Shown in pieces: positions 44,888 through 53,154 of a DNA stretch of 64,000 bases. Made by a program: the position numbers and the translations under genes. Below the pieces are notes generated by a model, which worked only from the letters and a program-made list of their open reading frames with translations, searched no databases and was not told the DNA's origin. The first letter of the stretch is position 1; every line of letters begins with the position of its first letter. This DNA comes from JARLGU01 sp036504535. Its GTDB lineage: Bacteria; Armatimonadota; Armatimonadia; Armatimonadales; Capsulimonadaceae. The DNA is taken from NCBI GenBank assembly GCA_036504535.1, contig DASXUY010000037.1, positions 186,001 through 250,000 of the forward strand, written 5' to 3'.

Positions 44888-46294
44888 TTAGGGGAGGGAC
44901 TCTATCTGCAAGGCAGCTGGCAACGTGGTAATCGGCAGTCGAGGTATCGTTAGGAGTTTTGTCGCATCGGGCGATATTCGGCCCGACGCCACGACCTTGT
45001 TGTCGCGTACGAATTTCCAGTTGTAGGTTCCGCGATCACGCGTTTTGAATTGCTGAAAGCGTCGCACGGTGACGTCGGCTGTAGCCGAGTCTGGCATTGT
45101 GAACGGTGCGTTCTTTATCTGCGGATGGGCGAGCCAGAGCTGCATGGCGAACTTCGATGGAGTATCCAGGTCGCTCTTCCACCGCAAGTAGGCATTGGAC
45201 TGACCGGCATTGTCGTAATCGGCGGGAGCGTCCAGCCACGGCGAGCGATCGTTGCAGGAAGCGCGGGAGAACACCGGATACGCTTCGTTCTTTCGGATTT
45301 CAAGCCACGGGAACGCCAACGCTATCTCGCCTTGAGGGGTTCTCGCAATGGGCGAGCTGAATGTCGTATGGCCGAACGTTCCCCAGCACAGCACCAGCGG
45401 CAGGCGGCCATATTCGGCCGCCTGAACGAGCGCAGGCTGTGTCGTGGCCCATGTATCGGACTGCGAAGAGAAGTCGACGAGCACAGGCGGATCAGGGAGG
45501 CCGGCGGCGGACGCCCGCTTCAGCCACGCTGCGCGGTCTTCCGGGCCAGCTGTTGGCGCGGGTGACGGTGCGAAACCGCCCATGCTGTAGTTGGCGTATC
45601 CGGTCCCAGCTGGCACTTCGGCGCGAATAGCGGCGAACACATCGCCATGGTGAAGCCCGATACCGAGTGTTCCGCAACCGCCCATCGACACGCCACAAAG
45701 GTAGATACGGTCGCGGTCAATCTTGTAGCGGCTTGCAATCCAATCAATGGTGTCCATCACACGCAACTCGGCGGGCGGCGATGGCGATACCTGCTTCCCG
45801 ATATTCGCCCGAGCCTGGCTCCATCCCCACCACTCGGAGTTGGTCGAGTTGAGGTAAAGGCCGTAAAAGTCTGACGGATAGTTGGTCATCGCCGTCGCCG
45901 GGTCGTCGCCCTTATCGACGCGGCGATCAAGGCACTCGTAGCCCATGTAATCGTAAGCGGTTCGATTGGCGGAATGCAAGACCACCATGAGCGGAGCATT
46001 CTCGCGCGGCGTCTTTGGCATGACAACGTAGAAGCTGTTGTGGTTCTGTTGCGTTGGCCCGCTCTCCTGTCCTGGAGCCGGTATCCACTCAGCCGCAGCG
46101 GTCTCCGGGTAGCCCCACGTTGGCCGCGCGCCGTGAACGTACCGCTCGATGGTGCGGCCATCGACTGCCTGTGTCACCGAGTTGGCGGCATCGATGGTGG
46201 GCGGCCAATCGGCGGCACGAGAGATAGTGGTGGCATATGAGAGCAACGCAAGGGTGGCAACAGCTACGATAGCTTTGATCGTGTTCATAGCCAT
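44888..46294 (-). CDS. Secreted alpha/beta-hydrolase esterase
   Basis: 468 residues (ATG 46288 is an alternative start). Signal peptide (TIKAIVAVATLALLSYATTI), then an alpha/beta-hydrolase fold with nucleophile Ser203 in GVSMGGCG, preceded by SRYKIDRDRIYLC. FGHTTFSS supplies a possible catalytic His. The fold resembles PHB-depolymerase/feruloyl-esterase-type CE1 enzymes, which remove acyl or acetyl groups from polysaccharides, but the C-terminal beta domain is unusual. It lies 61 bp after the GH-A glycosidase in the same operon. Together they probably debranch and cut one polymer. Confidence 0.8.
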   Translation of the reverse strand: MAMNTIKAIVAVATLALLSYATTISRAADWPPTIDAANSVTQAVDGRTIERYVHGARPTWGYPETAAAEWIPAPGQESGPTQQNHNSFYVVMPKTPRENAPLMVVLHSANRTAYDYMGYECLDRRVDKGDDPATAMTNYPSDFYGLYLNSTNSEWWGWSQARANIGKQVSPSPPAELRVMDTIDWIASRYKIDRDRIYLCGVSMGGCGTLGIGLHHGDVFAAIRAEVPAGTGYANYSMGGFAPSPAPTAGPEDRAAWLKRASAAGLPDPPVLVDFSSQSDTWATTQPALVQAAEYGRLPLVLCWGTFGHTTFSSPIARTPQGEIALAFPWLEIRKNEAYPVFSRASCNDRSPWLDAPADYDNAGQSNAYLRWKSDLDTPSKFAMQLWLAHPQIKNAPFTMPDSATADVTVRRFQQFKTRDRGTYNWKFVRDNKVVASGRISPDATKLLTIPRLPITTLPAALQIESLP

Positions 46295-46355
46295 AGTTTC
46301 CGTGCGAGCCTGCTAAGTACCTGCGCAGCCTCGAAAGAAACCAGGTATGCCCTAG

Positions 46356-48971
46356 CTATCGTGTAAGCTCGTACCACACCGTTTTGTAGTCTGGGCTGAT
46401 CGCAAAAGATGCTTTCCCGTCCTTCGTGGTCAAGGCCAGCTCGCGCACGCGAGCGCCTGTCGGATCAAGCGCCCAGACATGGCGGATTGCTGCGTTGGAT
46501 AACATGACATCGGCGGCGATCCCTTCGGCCTGTGAGGGGCCGTGACCCCAGCTTCTACCCACACTCGTTCGCTCGGCGTTCCAACCCATTTCAAGATTTT
46601 GCGCCTTCCCGACAATGGTCAAGAGGAGCCTTGCGGATTTGGCGACAGGCTTCCCGTCGGTAGCGACTAACGTCAACGCACCAAAGTTGTTCCCGAATGC
46701 GGGGAAGGTGAACGAAACCGGGCCAGCGTTGATTGTCTGCCCGCCGAGGTAGCCCGTGAGTGCTATCGCCGCGTCGCCAACCGCCACATAACGCGACGCT
46801 CCCGGGGCGCCGACAGCGCTCACCGGCGAGGTGGCACCTTTTGCGGTACCCGTTGCCAGCACCGGAGCCGTTGCCTTGTCATCGATCGCCATCTGATACG
46901 CCGCCGCAAAGAGATCGGGAAGCTTACTGCTATTCGATTGGCGCCATAGGTCTTGCATGCTCCCCAGCGACGCTGCCGCGCTAGTGGGCACACGCAGTGT
47001 TGAAACGGTAGTCGACGGTGCGATCAATCCGAGCCGGAACATGAGCGCGGCGGACGGGTAGAAGGGCTCTTTCGCAGGATTCGCCTGATGATCGAACATA
47101 CCCGCGATCAGATCGCGCGGCTTGCTTCCGCCGTAGTTGCCAAAGCTGTAGGGGAAGATGCCGTTCCAATCCTGGAACGATGCGAAGCTGGCAAACTCCG
47201 GCAGCGCTTCCGCCTGGTAGTCGCTCGGGGCCGGGTGATCGTATTCGGTGATGGTGTAAGGCTTGCCCGCTATGCGTCGCAGCGCGAGGTCGGTGAATGT
47301 GGTTCCCGCGCCGCTTGCCAGCGCATCGGTCATCGGCGAGTTCGCGATGGTCCAGTGCAGCGTGTCCCAATCGGTGCTCGGGAAGCGCGGGTGTTGCCAG
47401 TAAGCATGGGCGTCGATGAAGTCGCTTCCCGCTTCGCGCGCTAAACCGGTGAGTTCGCCGTATTCCACCTGCGTGGCAACGATATTGGCGTGCACCTTGA
47501 GGTCGCGCCGCAAGAAGTCGCGCATCTCGTTAGCGTAGTTCGTCTCGACATCGGCCTGGAACGCACGCCAATCGGTGCGTTGCGTATTGGTAATCAACGA
47601 TGGCAAACCGATATTGCCAGCTTCGAGCGTCTGCCCTGCTCCCAGAAGATCGGCCGCAGACGGCTTGCCGAGGCGGGTGAGCTTGACGTCGGCCAGCGAC
47701 AGCGTTCCGGCGAAGTCGCCGAGCAGAAACGTGATGCGAGTGTGGGACGGGACAACGGCGTGGGCTGCGAACGGCAAGCGGAACGTTCGCCACTCGGGAC
47801 CGACCTTCAGCGTGGAGTCGAGTCCCGTGTTGTGCCAATCAGCCTGATCGACCGCTGTCGAGACCTTCACCGAGCGCTCTTTGTCCGATTTCGCGCGCAC
47901 AGTGAGAGCGTAGAAGCCATTCTCCGCAAGGTCGAGGCCAACGATATGAAGCTGCTTGTGCCACGTCTCCTTCGACGCCGCCGGGTTGGCAACCTCAACA
48001 TCCGCCATTGCGGCCGCGTCGTTGGCAGGAGTCTGCGTCAGCTTAACATCACCCGCCCGGTCTTCGAGGCGCCACTGACGCGCGCTGCCGAACAGCTCCG
48101 TTGGCGTGGACGGCACCGTCGAATCTGAGCTGCCCCATACTGCGACCAGCTTCGTCGTGCTCCCGTACTTTCGGTTCAGGTAAGCGTTCCATGAAGCGAC
48201 AACCTCGCCGCGGAATGGCTCAGGAAGCTTGTCGAAATAGGTCGTCCCCTCGCCCACCCAGCTTGCGAACGCGTTCTCGTTGTTGATCTCGAGCATCGCA
48301 ACCTGGGGGTCGTCGGCGTAGTTCATTCCCGTGTACGGGTTCACGCGGCAGATGTAGGAGCGTGCGAACGATTTCTGCAGCTCGATCATTCGCCGGTTGA
48401 GCAGGTCAATGCGCTTGGTGAACTCGCCGGGAAGCGCGCCAACTGAGTTGGGGAAGCCATCGGCAGCGTTGTATTTGCGCGCGACATGCAGGTTGATGTC
48501 AACGTAGATGCCGTTCTTCTTGAGCTGAGCGATCAAGTAGTCAAGCTTATCGATGGCGACGGGGTCGAAACGGGTGTGGGTCTTGTCGGTCTTGTCCCAG
48601 AGCGGCTCCCAGTAAGCGTCGTGGAAGTGCAGGCGCGCAATGTTGATACCGTCCTTGGCAAGGTGCGCCGCCACCTTTTCCGCGTCCGCGTGCTCGGGGA
48701 AGAGGTTCGCTATCGTGATGCTCGTCCCGAAGAAGCGAAGAGGCTTTCCTGTCTTCGATTCTACAAATTGCCCGCCTTTCGAGACAATGTAGCCGTTGAC
48801 GCCCGCAGGTTTGGGGTTGAGGAAAGACATATCGGTCGCCGTGCCGCGCGACGAATCATCCCATGGGATGACGAACGGGAATGTTTGCGGGACAGTTGGC
48901 GTGTCGGCGGCTGCCAAGCCTGCCGTCGCTGCGAGAGCGACGGCTAGGGCGGCGGGAAGTGATGAGCGCAT
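46356..48971 (-). CDS. Secreted GH-A clan (GH5-like) glycosidase with an inserted CBM
   Basis: 871 residues with a signal peptide (residues 1-22). The catalytic TIM barrel carries ARLHFHDAYWEP, the predicted acid/base Glu232 in LEINNENAF, and the predicted nucleophile Glu576 in YTITEYDHP, typical of clan GH-A. A beta-sandwich module resembling carbohydrate-binding modules (about 295-435, with NGFYALTVRAKSDKERSVKV and a LSLADVKLTRLG end strand) is inserted between the two catalytic Glu. After residue 600 there are further beta-rich regions. The exact GH family and substrate are uncertain. It is central in the LacI-controlled operon of module 3. Confidence 0.85.
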   Translation of the reverse strand: MRSSLPAALAVALAATAGLAAADTPTVPQTFPFVIPWDDSSRGTATDMSFLNPKPAGVNGYIVSKGGQFVESKTGKPLRFFGTSITIANLFPEHADAEKVAAHLAKDGINIARLHFHDAYWEPLWDKTDKTHTRFDPVAIDKLDYLIAQLKKNGIYVDINLHVARKYNAADGFPNSVGALPGEFTKRIDLLNRRMIELQKSFARSYICRVNPYTGMNYADDPQVAMLEINNENAFASWVGEGTTYFDKLPEPFRGEVVASWNAYLNRKYGSTTKLVAVWGSSDSTVPSTPTELFGSARQWRLEDRAGDVKLTQTPANDAAAMADVEVANPAASKETWHKQLHIVGLDLAENGFYALTVRAKSDKERSVKVSTAVDQADWHNTGLDSTLKVGPEWRTFRLPFAAHAVVPSHTRITFLLGDFAGTLSLADVKLTRLGKPSAADLLGAGQTLEAGNIGLPSLITNTQRTDWRAFQADVETNYANEMRDFLRRDLKVHANIVATQVEYGELTGLAREAGSDFIDAHAYWQHPRFPSTDWDTLHWTIANSPMTDALASGAGTTFTDLALRRIAGKPYTITEYDHPAPSDYQAEALPEFASFASFQDWNGIFPYSFGNYGGSKPRDLIAGMFDHQANPAKEPFYPSAALMFRLGLIAPSTTVSTLRVPTSAAASLGSMQDLWRQSNSSKLPDLFAAAYQMAIDDKATAPVLATGTAKGATSPVSAVGAPGASRYVAVGDAAIALTGYLGGQTINAGPVSFTFPAFGNNFGALTLVATDGKPVAKSARLLLTIVGKAQNLEMGWNAERTSVGRSWGHGPSQAEGIAADVMLSNAAIRHVWALDPTGARVRELALTTKDGKASFAISPDYKTVWYELTR

Positions 48972-49001
48972 GGGATAGGTCTTTCTATGGCGGCGCGGAA
49001 A

Positions 49002-49907
49002 CTAGTGCAGCGCGAATGTTGCTGCGTACTGGTACGGTCGACTATTGTAATCAAGAGCGCAGTCAACGGTCGGTGCATTATAATTCAGGGACGGTGGGCA
49101 TGTCGCCGCTTGGATTGTCGGAAAACTGCCGTCAATTCCGGCGCCGACCAGAGTCGGCCTGAGCCACTTGGCATGGTTATCGGCCAACAGGTAGTTAGCG
49201 CCACCCTGATGTCGGCCTTCTGGGGAAGTGAAGTACGAGTTTGTGCCGTCAATTTTGTTGGGATCCCAGTCCGGCGACGTTTGCCCAATCGGCTGCGTAT
49301 TGGCGAGAATTCCAGTCGCGTACTTCAGGCTTGAGGGGGTAGTTGTAGTGCTCGGCCCATTGGCGCCTTTCAATGTATTCCATATGACATTCGTCACCCC
49401 AAACCCAGTCGGTGAGCCAGTTTCCCCGGAACTGATAGTCATGCCCGAGCAGTTTGTGACCTCTAAAAGCAGCACTGTTTTCACGGGACTTGTCATCTTT
49501 GCTATGATGGACGGAATGGGAACTGGGTTGGCGTTGCTCACATACGACACCATATTCCCGTTCACAGCATAAGAGATGACATCGTCTTTCCCCGTGTCGC
49601 TAGGGCACAAAAAGACGCCAGTGGACTTCACGTACGGGAATACCTGACCGGCCCACCCGCCGCCCATTCCATACGTGCGTGTCCCGCAAGGCACGGCTTC
49701 GTCGTAATCCTGCTCGTACTGAGCAAACCCCAGGCCAATCTGCTTAAGGTTCGAAATGCACGCGGTCGCGCGGGCCTTTTCGCGCGCCTGAGCGAACACA
49801 GGGAAAAGTATAGCTGCGAGTATCGCTATGATGGCTATAACTACGAGTAGCTCAATTAATGTAAATCCTGCGATTTTATTCTTCATTATACACCTGTAAT
49901 TAGACAA
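49002..49907 (-). CDS. Prepilin-like secreted protein, H-x9-DN variant, module 3
   Basis: 301 residues: FTLIELLVVIAIIAILAAIL, then FPVFAQAREKARATACISNL and KQIGLGFAQYEQDYDE. Near the end HQGGANYLLADNHAKWL has the H-x9-D spacing, but Asn replaces the Gly of DG. It starts 96 bp after the stop of its sister gene (50004-50885) and ends 30 bp before the glycosidase start. The two sister proteins share much sequence and are probably a duplication. Export and prepilin-peptidase cleavage are expected; role unproven. Confidence 0.85.
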   Translation of the reverse strand: MSNYRCIMKNKIAGFTLIELLVVIAIIAILAAILFPVFAQAREKARATACISNLKQIGLGFAQYEQDYDEAVPCGTRTYGMGGGWAGQVFPYVKSTGVFLCPSDTGKDDVISYAVNGNMVSYVSNANPVPIPSIIAKMTSPVKTVLLLEVTNCSGMTISSGETGSPTGFGVTNVIWNTLKGANGPSTTTTPSSLKYATGILANTQPIGQTSPDWDPNKIDGTNSYFTSPEGRHQGGANYLLADNHAKWLRPTLVGAGIDGSFPTIQAATCPPSLNYNAPTVDCALDYNSRPYQYAATFALH

Positions 49908-50003
49908 TCCTTGGTTTCAGATTCCGCTGCCTCCAGCTACTTACTGTTGGCAGCGCATCCCCGCAGACCGCACTTGCTTGTCCATCTCGTCCGACGACTC
50001 GAA

Positions 50004-50885
50004 CTAGTGCAGCGAGAATGTGGCTGTCCAGTTCATCGGTTTGCTATTTGCATCGAGGTTGCAATCGACGGTCGGTGCGTTCCAGTCCGCCCACGGATGG
50101 CAGGCAGCGCCAGCGCTAAGGGTTGGCCAGTCCATGCCGGCCCCGATCAAGGTCGGCTTGAGCCACTTTGCGTGGCAGTCGGCCATGAGGTAGTTCGCGC
50201 CATCCTGGTGCCATCCGCCCGCGCCTAGATAATACGTGCTCGTCGGCGATATACTCGCCAGAGTGCTGCTCGACGAGCCACCGATCACGTTAGCGTTCCC
50301 CAATACTCCAGTTTCGTATTTTACGGAAGTTGCAGTAGTTACGCCACTAGTAGCGCCACACCCTGCGAGGGTGTTCGACGGGAGGTATGAAGCGCCGTTT
50401 CCTGCTGGCGACGAGACCTCGTTTGCTTGCAGATTCATACTGCAGCCCGATACTTCAAAAAGCTGAACGGACTTGGCTGGGGCTGTCATCGACGATAGCT
50501 TCATCGGCACCGGCGGAGGCGCTGAGTTACCGATATAAGCAACGAGGTTTGCGTTGGTAGCATACGAGACAACGTCCGCGCCGTTCGTAGGCTGAGTCGA
50601 ATCATTAGGGCACATGAACGTACCCTTGGCCTTGATGTACGGGTAGATTTGCCCCGCCCAGCCGATTCCACGCCCCCAGGTTGATAGACCGCAAGGTACG
50701 GTTTCGTCATAGTCCTGCTCGTACTGAGTGTATCCCAGGCCGATCTGCTTCAGGTTCGAAATGCACGCAGTCGCGCGGGCCTTTTCGCGGGCTTGTGCGA
50801 ACACGGGGAAAAGTATAGCTGCGAGAATCGCTATGATAGCTATAACTACGAGTAGCTCTATTAATGTAAATGCTTGCTTCTTCAT
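50004..50885 (-). CDS. Prepilin-like secreted protein, H-x9-DC variant, module 3
   Basis: 293 residues. It begins MKKQAFTLIELLVVIAIIAI and continues FPVFAQAREKARATACISNL. The C-terminal motif HQDGANYLMADCHAKWL has Cys in place of Gly after the Asp. AGGTGG lies about 11 nt upstream of the ATG. The gene begins only 22 bp after the LacI stop, so it is co-transcribed with the regulator. In modules 1 and 2 the prepilin-like gene instead has its own promoter. Confidence 0.85.
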   Translation of the reverse strand: MKKQAFTLIELLVVIAIIAILAAILFPVFAQAREKARATACISNLKQIGLGYTQYEQDYDETVPCGLSTWGRGIGWAGQIYPYIKAKGTFMCPNDSTQPTNGADVVSYATNANLVAYIGNSAPPPVPMKLSSMTAPAKSVQLFEVSGCSMNLQANEVSSPAGNGASYLPSNTLAGCGATSGVTTATSVKYETGVLGNANVIGGSSSSTLASISPTSTYYLGAGGWHQDGANYLMADCHAKWLKPTLIGAGMDWPTLSAGAACHPWADWNAPTVDCNLDANSKPMNWTATFSLH

Positions 50886-50906
50886 ATTTAAAATCCACCT
50901 GTCAGT

Positions 50907-51890
50907 TTATGATTTCCGGAGCGACGATTCACGAGTCACAAGTCGCGCCGTGATCGTGTGCGACTGCAGATCGCATTCAGGTTCCATCATACGTTTCTTG
51001 AGAAATTGCCAAGAAGTGCGGCAAAGTTCGAATATTGGGCTGTCGATAGTCGACATTGGAACATCGGCGAACTCGATTTCTGGCGTCCCGTCGCAGCCGA
51101 TGACGCACGCGTCATCGGGTACCCGCTTGCCGAGCTTGCGAAGCAGGTGCGTGAGACCCAGAGCGATCTCGTCGTTGCGACACACAAAACCGTCGGGTAT
51201 TCCCACTTGCTGAAAATACTTCGTGGCCGTTTCGATTACGTCTTTGCGCGAGTCGCCATTCAGCGGGATCAACTCAGGCTGAAAACCGGTCGCCTTGATC
51301 CCCGCGAGATAGCCCTGCCATCGCGAGTCGTCCTTAAATTTCTGCGTACTCCCCACATGGGCAATCCGTGTGCAGCCTTGCTGTGCTAGGTGCAAAACGG
51401 CGTCACGTGACGCCGGCGCTAGGTCGAGGTAAACGTGGTCGTAGTCGCGGTTAACGTAAACGTCGGCCGACACGAACGCCGGGTCCTCGATGCCATAAAC
51501 AGGTCGCCCGAGTTTGTCGTCCACCTCGCTGTCAAACGCGATTATGCCGTCCACCGGCCATTCGGCGAGGGTGCTGCGGTCGGCGGCGCGACCCCGGATA
51601 ATCGTTTCGTAACCGTCGTCGGCGCAAATCGATTCGAGGTAGCCCGCGATTCGTCCAAAGTACGGCTGGGACAGGTCACGCACCCATACAGCCACGGTTT
51701 TGGTCTTCCCGCTCCGAACGAGAGCCTGCGCCGCGCGGTTGGGTCGGTAACCGACTTCACGCACCGCTTCCAACACTCTCGCACGGGTGCTGGCGGATAC
51801 CCTGCCGTCATCCTTGTTGTTAAGTACACGCGAAACGGTCATGTGGGAGACCCCCACCTTTTTCGCAATGCCCTGTAGTGTTGCCGCCAT
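50907..51890 (-). CDS. LacI-family transcriptional regulator, module 3
   Basis: 327 residues. HTH IAKKVGVSHMTVSRVLNNKD, hinge GYRPNRAAQALVRS, sugar domain with KTVAVWVRDLSQPYFG, DGIIAFDSEVDD, VCRNDEIALGLTHLL and CVIGCDGTPEIEFADV. The start is fixed by MAATLQGIAKKVG, with AAGGGG 8 nt before it. First gene of a six-gene minus-strand operon (two prepilin-like genes, glycosidase, esterase, toroid enzyme). A perfect -35/-10 promoter with two ACGTGAAC half-palindromes lies upstream, so autoregulation of the whole operon is inferred. Confidence 0.93.
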   Translation of the reverse strand: MAATLQGIAKKVGVSHMTVSRVLNNKDDGRVSASTRARVLEAVREVGYRPNRAAQALVRSGKTKTVAVWVRDLSQPYFGRIAGYLESICADDGYETIIRGRAADRSTLAEWPVDGIIAFDSEVDDKLGRPVYGIEDPAFVSADVYVNRDYDHVYLDLAPASRDAVLHLAQQGCTRIAHVGSTQKFKDDSRWQGYLAGIKATGFQPELIPLNGDSRKDVIETATKYFQQVGIPDGFVCRNDEIALGLTHLLRKLGKRVPDDACVIGCDGTPEIEFADVPMSTIDSPIFELCRTSWQFLKKRMMEPECDLQSHTITARLVTRESSLRKS

Positions 51891-51906
51891 CCGGATCCCC
51901 TTAACG

Positions 51907-51960
51907 TCTCACGTGAACCTAGTGAAATACAAGCCTTCTTGGGTTTAGGTTAACGTGAAC
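51907..51960. promoter_or_regulatory. Two LacI operator candidates, module 3
   Basis: GTTAACGTGAAC (51949-51960) starts 6 bp after the -10 box. TCTCACGTGAAC (51907-51918) lies 42 bp further down, about four helical turns, so looping is possible. Both are CG-centred and share ACGTGAAC. Confidence 0.7.
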
Positions 51961-51966
51961 ATTCAG

Positions 51967-51995
51967 AGTATAACACAGGTCAGGATTGATGTCAA
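51967..51995 (-). promoter_or_regulatory. Promoter of the module 3 operon
   Basis: Minus strand TTGACA (51995-51990), 17-nt spacer, TATACT (51972-51967), the same geometry as the module 1 promoters. Confidence 0.85.
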
Positions 51996-52024
51996 GGACC
52001 TACCTGCGATATATTAATATGCTC

Positions 52025-52053
52025 TCAACACCCAGAATACCGACAGGTATAAT
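52025..52053 (+). promoter_or_regulatory. Promoter of ispH, implying a leaderless mRNA
   Basis: TATAAT at 52048-52053 with a weak -35 TCAACA 17 nt upstream. The expected transcription start, about 7 nt after the -10, coincides with the A of the ispH ATG at 52060. Confidence 0.6.
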
Positions 52054-52059
52054 TGTCGA

Positions 52060-53058
52060 ATGGGTACGAGTGCAAGAGAAAACACGATAGTTGCGAGTTC
52101 GACACCAGCACAAGAGCTACGCGTGCTGCTCGCGCGGCCCCGCGGGTTCTGCGCTGGCGTGGATCGTGCTATCGAGGTGGTTGAACAAACGCTGCAGCTG
52201 TTCGGTGCGCCGGTCTACGTGCGGCACGAGATCGTGCACAACGAGTTTGTCGTCGCGCGGCTGCGCGATGCTGGCGCGGTGTTCACCGACGACCTCACCG
52301 ATGTGCCAGTCGGTAGCGTGCTGATCTTCTCCGCTCACGGCGTGTCTCCCGCAGTGCGAGAAGAAGCCATCGCGCGCAAGCTGAGAGTAATCGATGCCAC
52401 CTGCCCGCTCGTGACCAAAATACACCTCGAGGTGCACAAGTACATTGGTCGCGGCTATGGCATCTTCTACATCGGCCATCACGGCCATGTCGAAACCGTG
52501 GGGACAATCGGCGAAGCGCCTGAGCGCATGCATCTGGTGACATCCATCGAGGAAGTCGCGACGCTGCCCGACCCGCCGGAAGAGAAGCTGATCTACCTGA
52601 CCCAAACCACGCTATCCATTGACGAAACCCGCGACATTGTCAACGCCCTCCGTGCACGCTTCCCGCGCCTTGAAGAGCCGCCCACCGACGATATCTGCTA
52701 CGCCACCCAGAACCGCCAGGATGCGATCAAGGTGATCGCTCCGCAGAGCCAGGTGGTCTTCGTGATCGGCTCACAAACGTCCAGCAACACCCGCTCCCTG
52801 CGTCATGTCGCCGAAGCGCTCGGCACGCGCGCCTACCTCATCGGCGGCCCCGACGATATCGACCGCTCGATGCTCGACGGCGCCACCACAGTAGGCGTCA
52901 CCAGCGGCGCATCCGCCCCCGAGGTGATGGTAAGCGGCGTGATCGACAAGCTGCGCGAATTCGGGGCGACATCCGTGGAAGAGATCACCGTGCGCGACGA
53001 AAACGTCTCGTTCGTCCTGCCGCGCGAGCTTGTGACGCTGATGAAGCGCCCAGGCTGA
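52060..53058 (+). CDS. ispH: 4-hydroxy-3-methylbut-2-enyl diphosphate reductase (LytB)
   Basis: 332 residues. The three [4Fe-4S]-cluster cysteines are in PRGFCAGVDRA, DATCPLV and DDICYATQNRQDA. The substrate-contacting GIFYIGHHGHVETVG and VTSGASAPEVMV motifs are also present. The enzyme makes IPP and DMAPP in the last step of the MEP isoprenoid pathway. The N-terminal extension of about 20 residues is not conserved. There is no ribosome-binding site before the ATG, and a TATAAT box ends 6 bp upstream, so translation is probably leaderless. Confidence 0.95.
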   Translation: MGTSARENTIVASSTPAQELRVLLARPRGFCAGVDRAIEVVEQTLQLFGAPVYVRHEIVHNEFVVARLRDAGAVFTDDLTDVPVGSVLIFSAHGVSPAVREEAIARKLRVIDATCPLVTKIHLEVHKYIGRGYGIFYIGHHGHVETVGTIGEAPERMHLVTSIEEVATLPDPPEEKLIYLTQTTLSIDETRDIVNALRARFPRLEEPPTDDICYATQNRQDAIKVIAPQSQVVFVIGSQTSSNTRSLRHVAEALGTRAYLIGGPDDIDRSMLDGATTVGVTSGASAPEVMVSGVIDKLREFGATSVEEITVRDENVSFVLPRELVTLMKRPG

Positions 53059-53154
53059 GCCTGGACCATTGTCGCGCCGCAGTGGCGCTGGCGCTTAGTA
53101 ATCGTCGCGTGGCTAGTCAGTCTCGTCGTCTTGGCTCACGGCGTTAGCCGTTCG

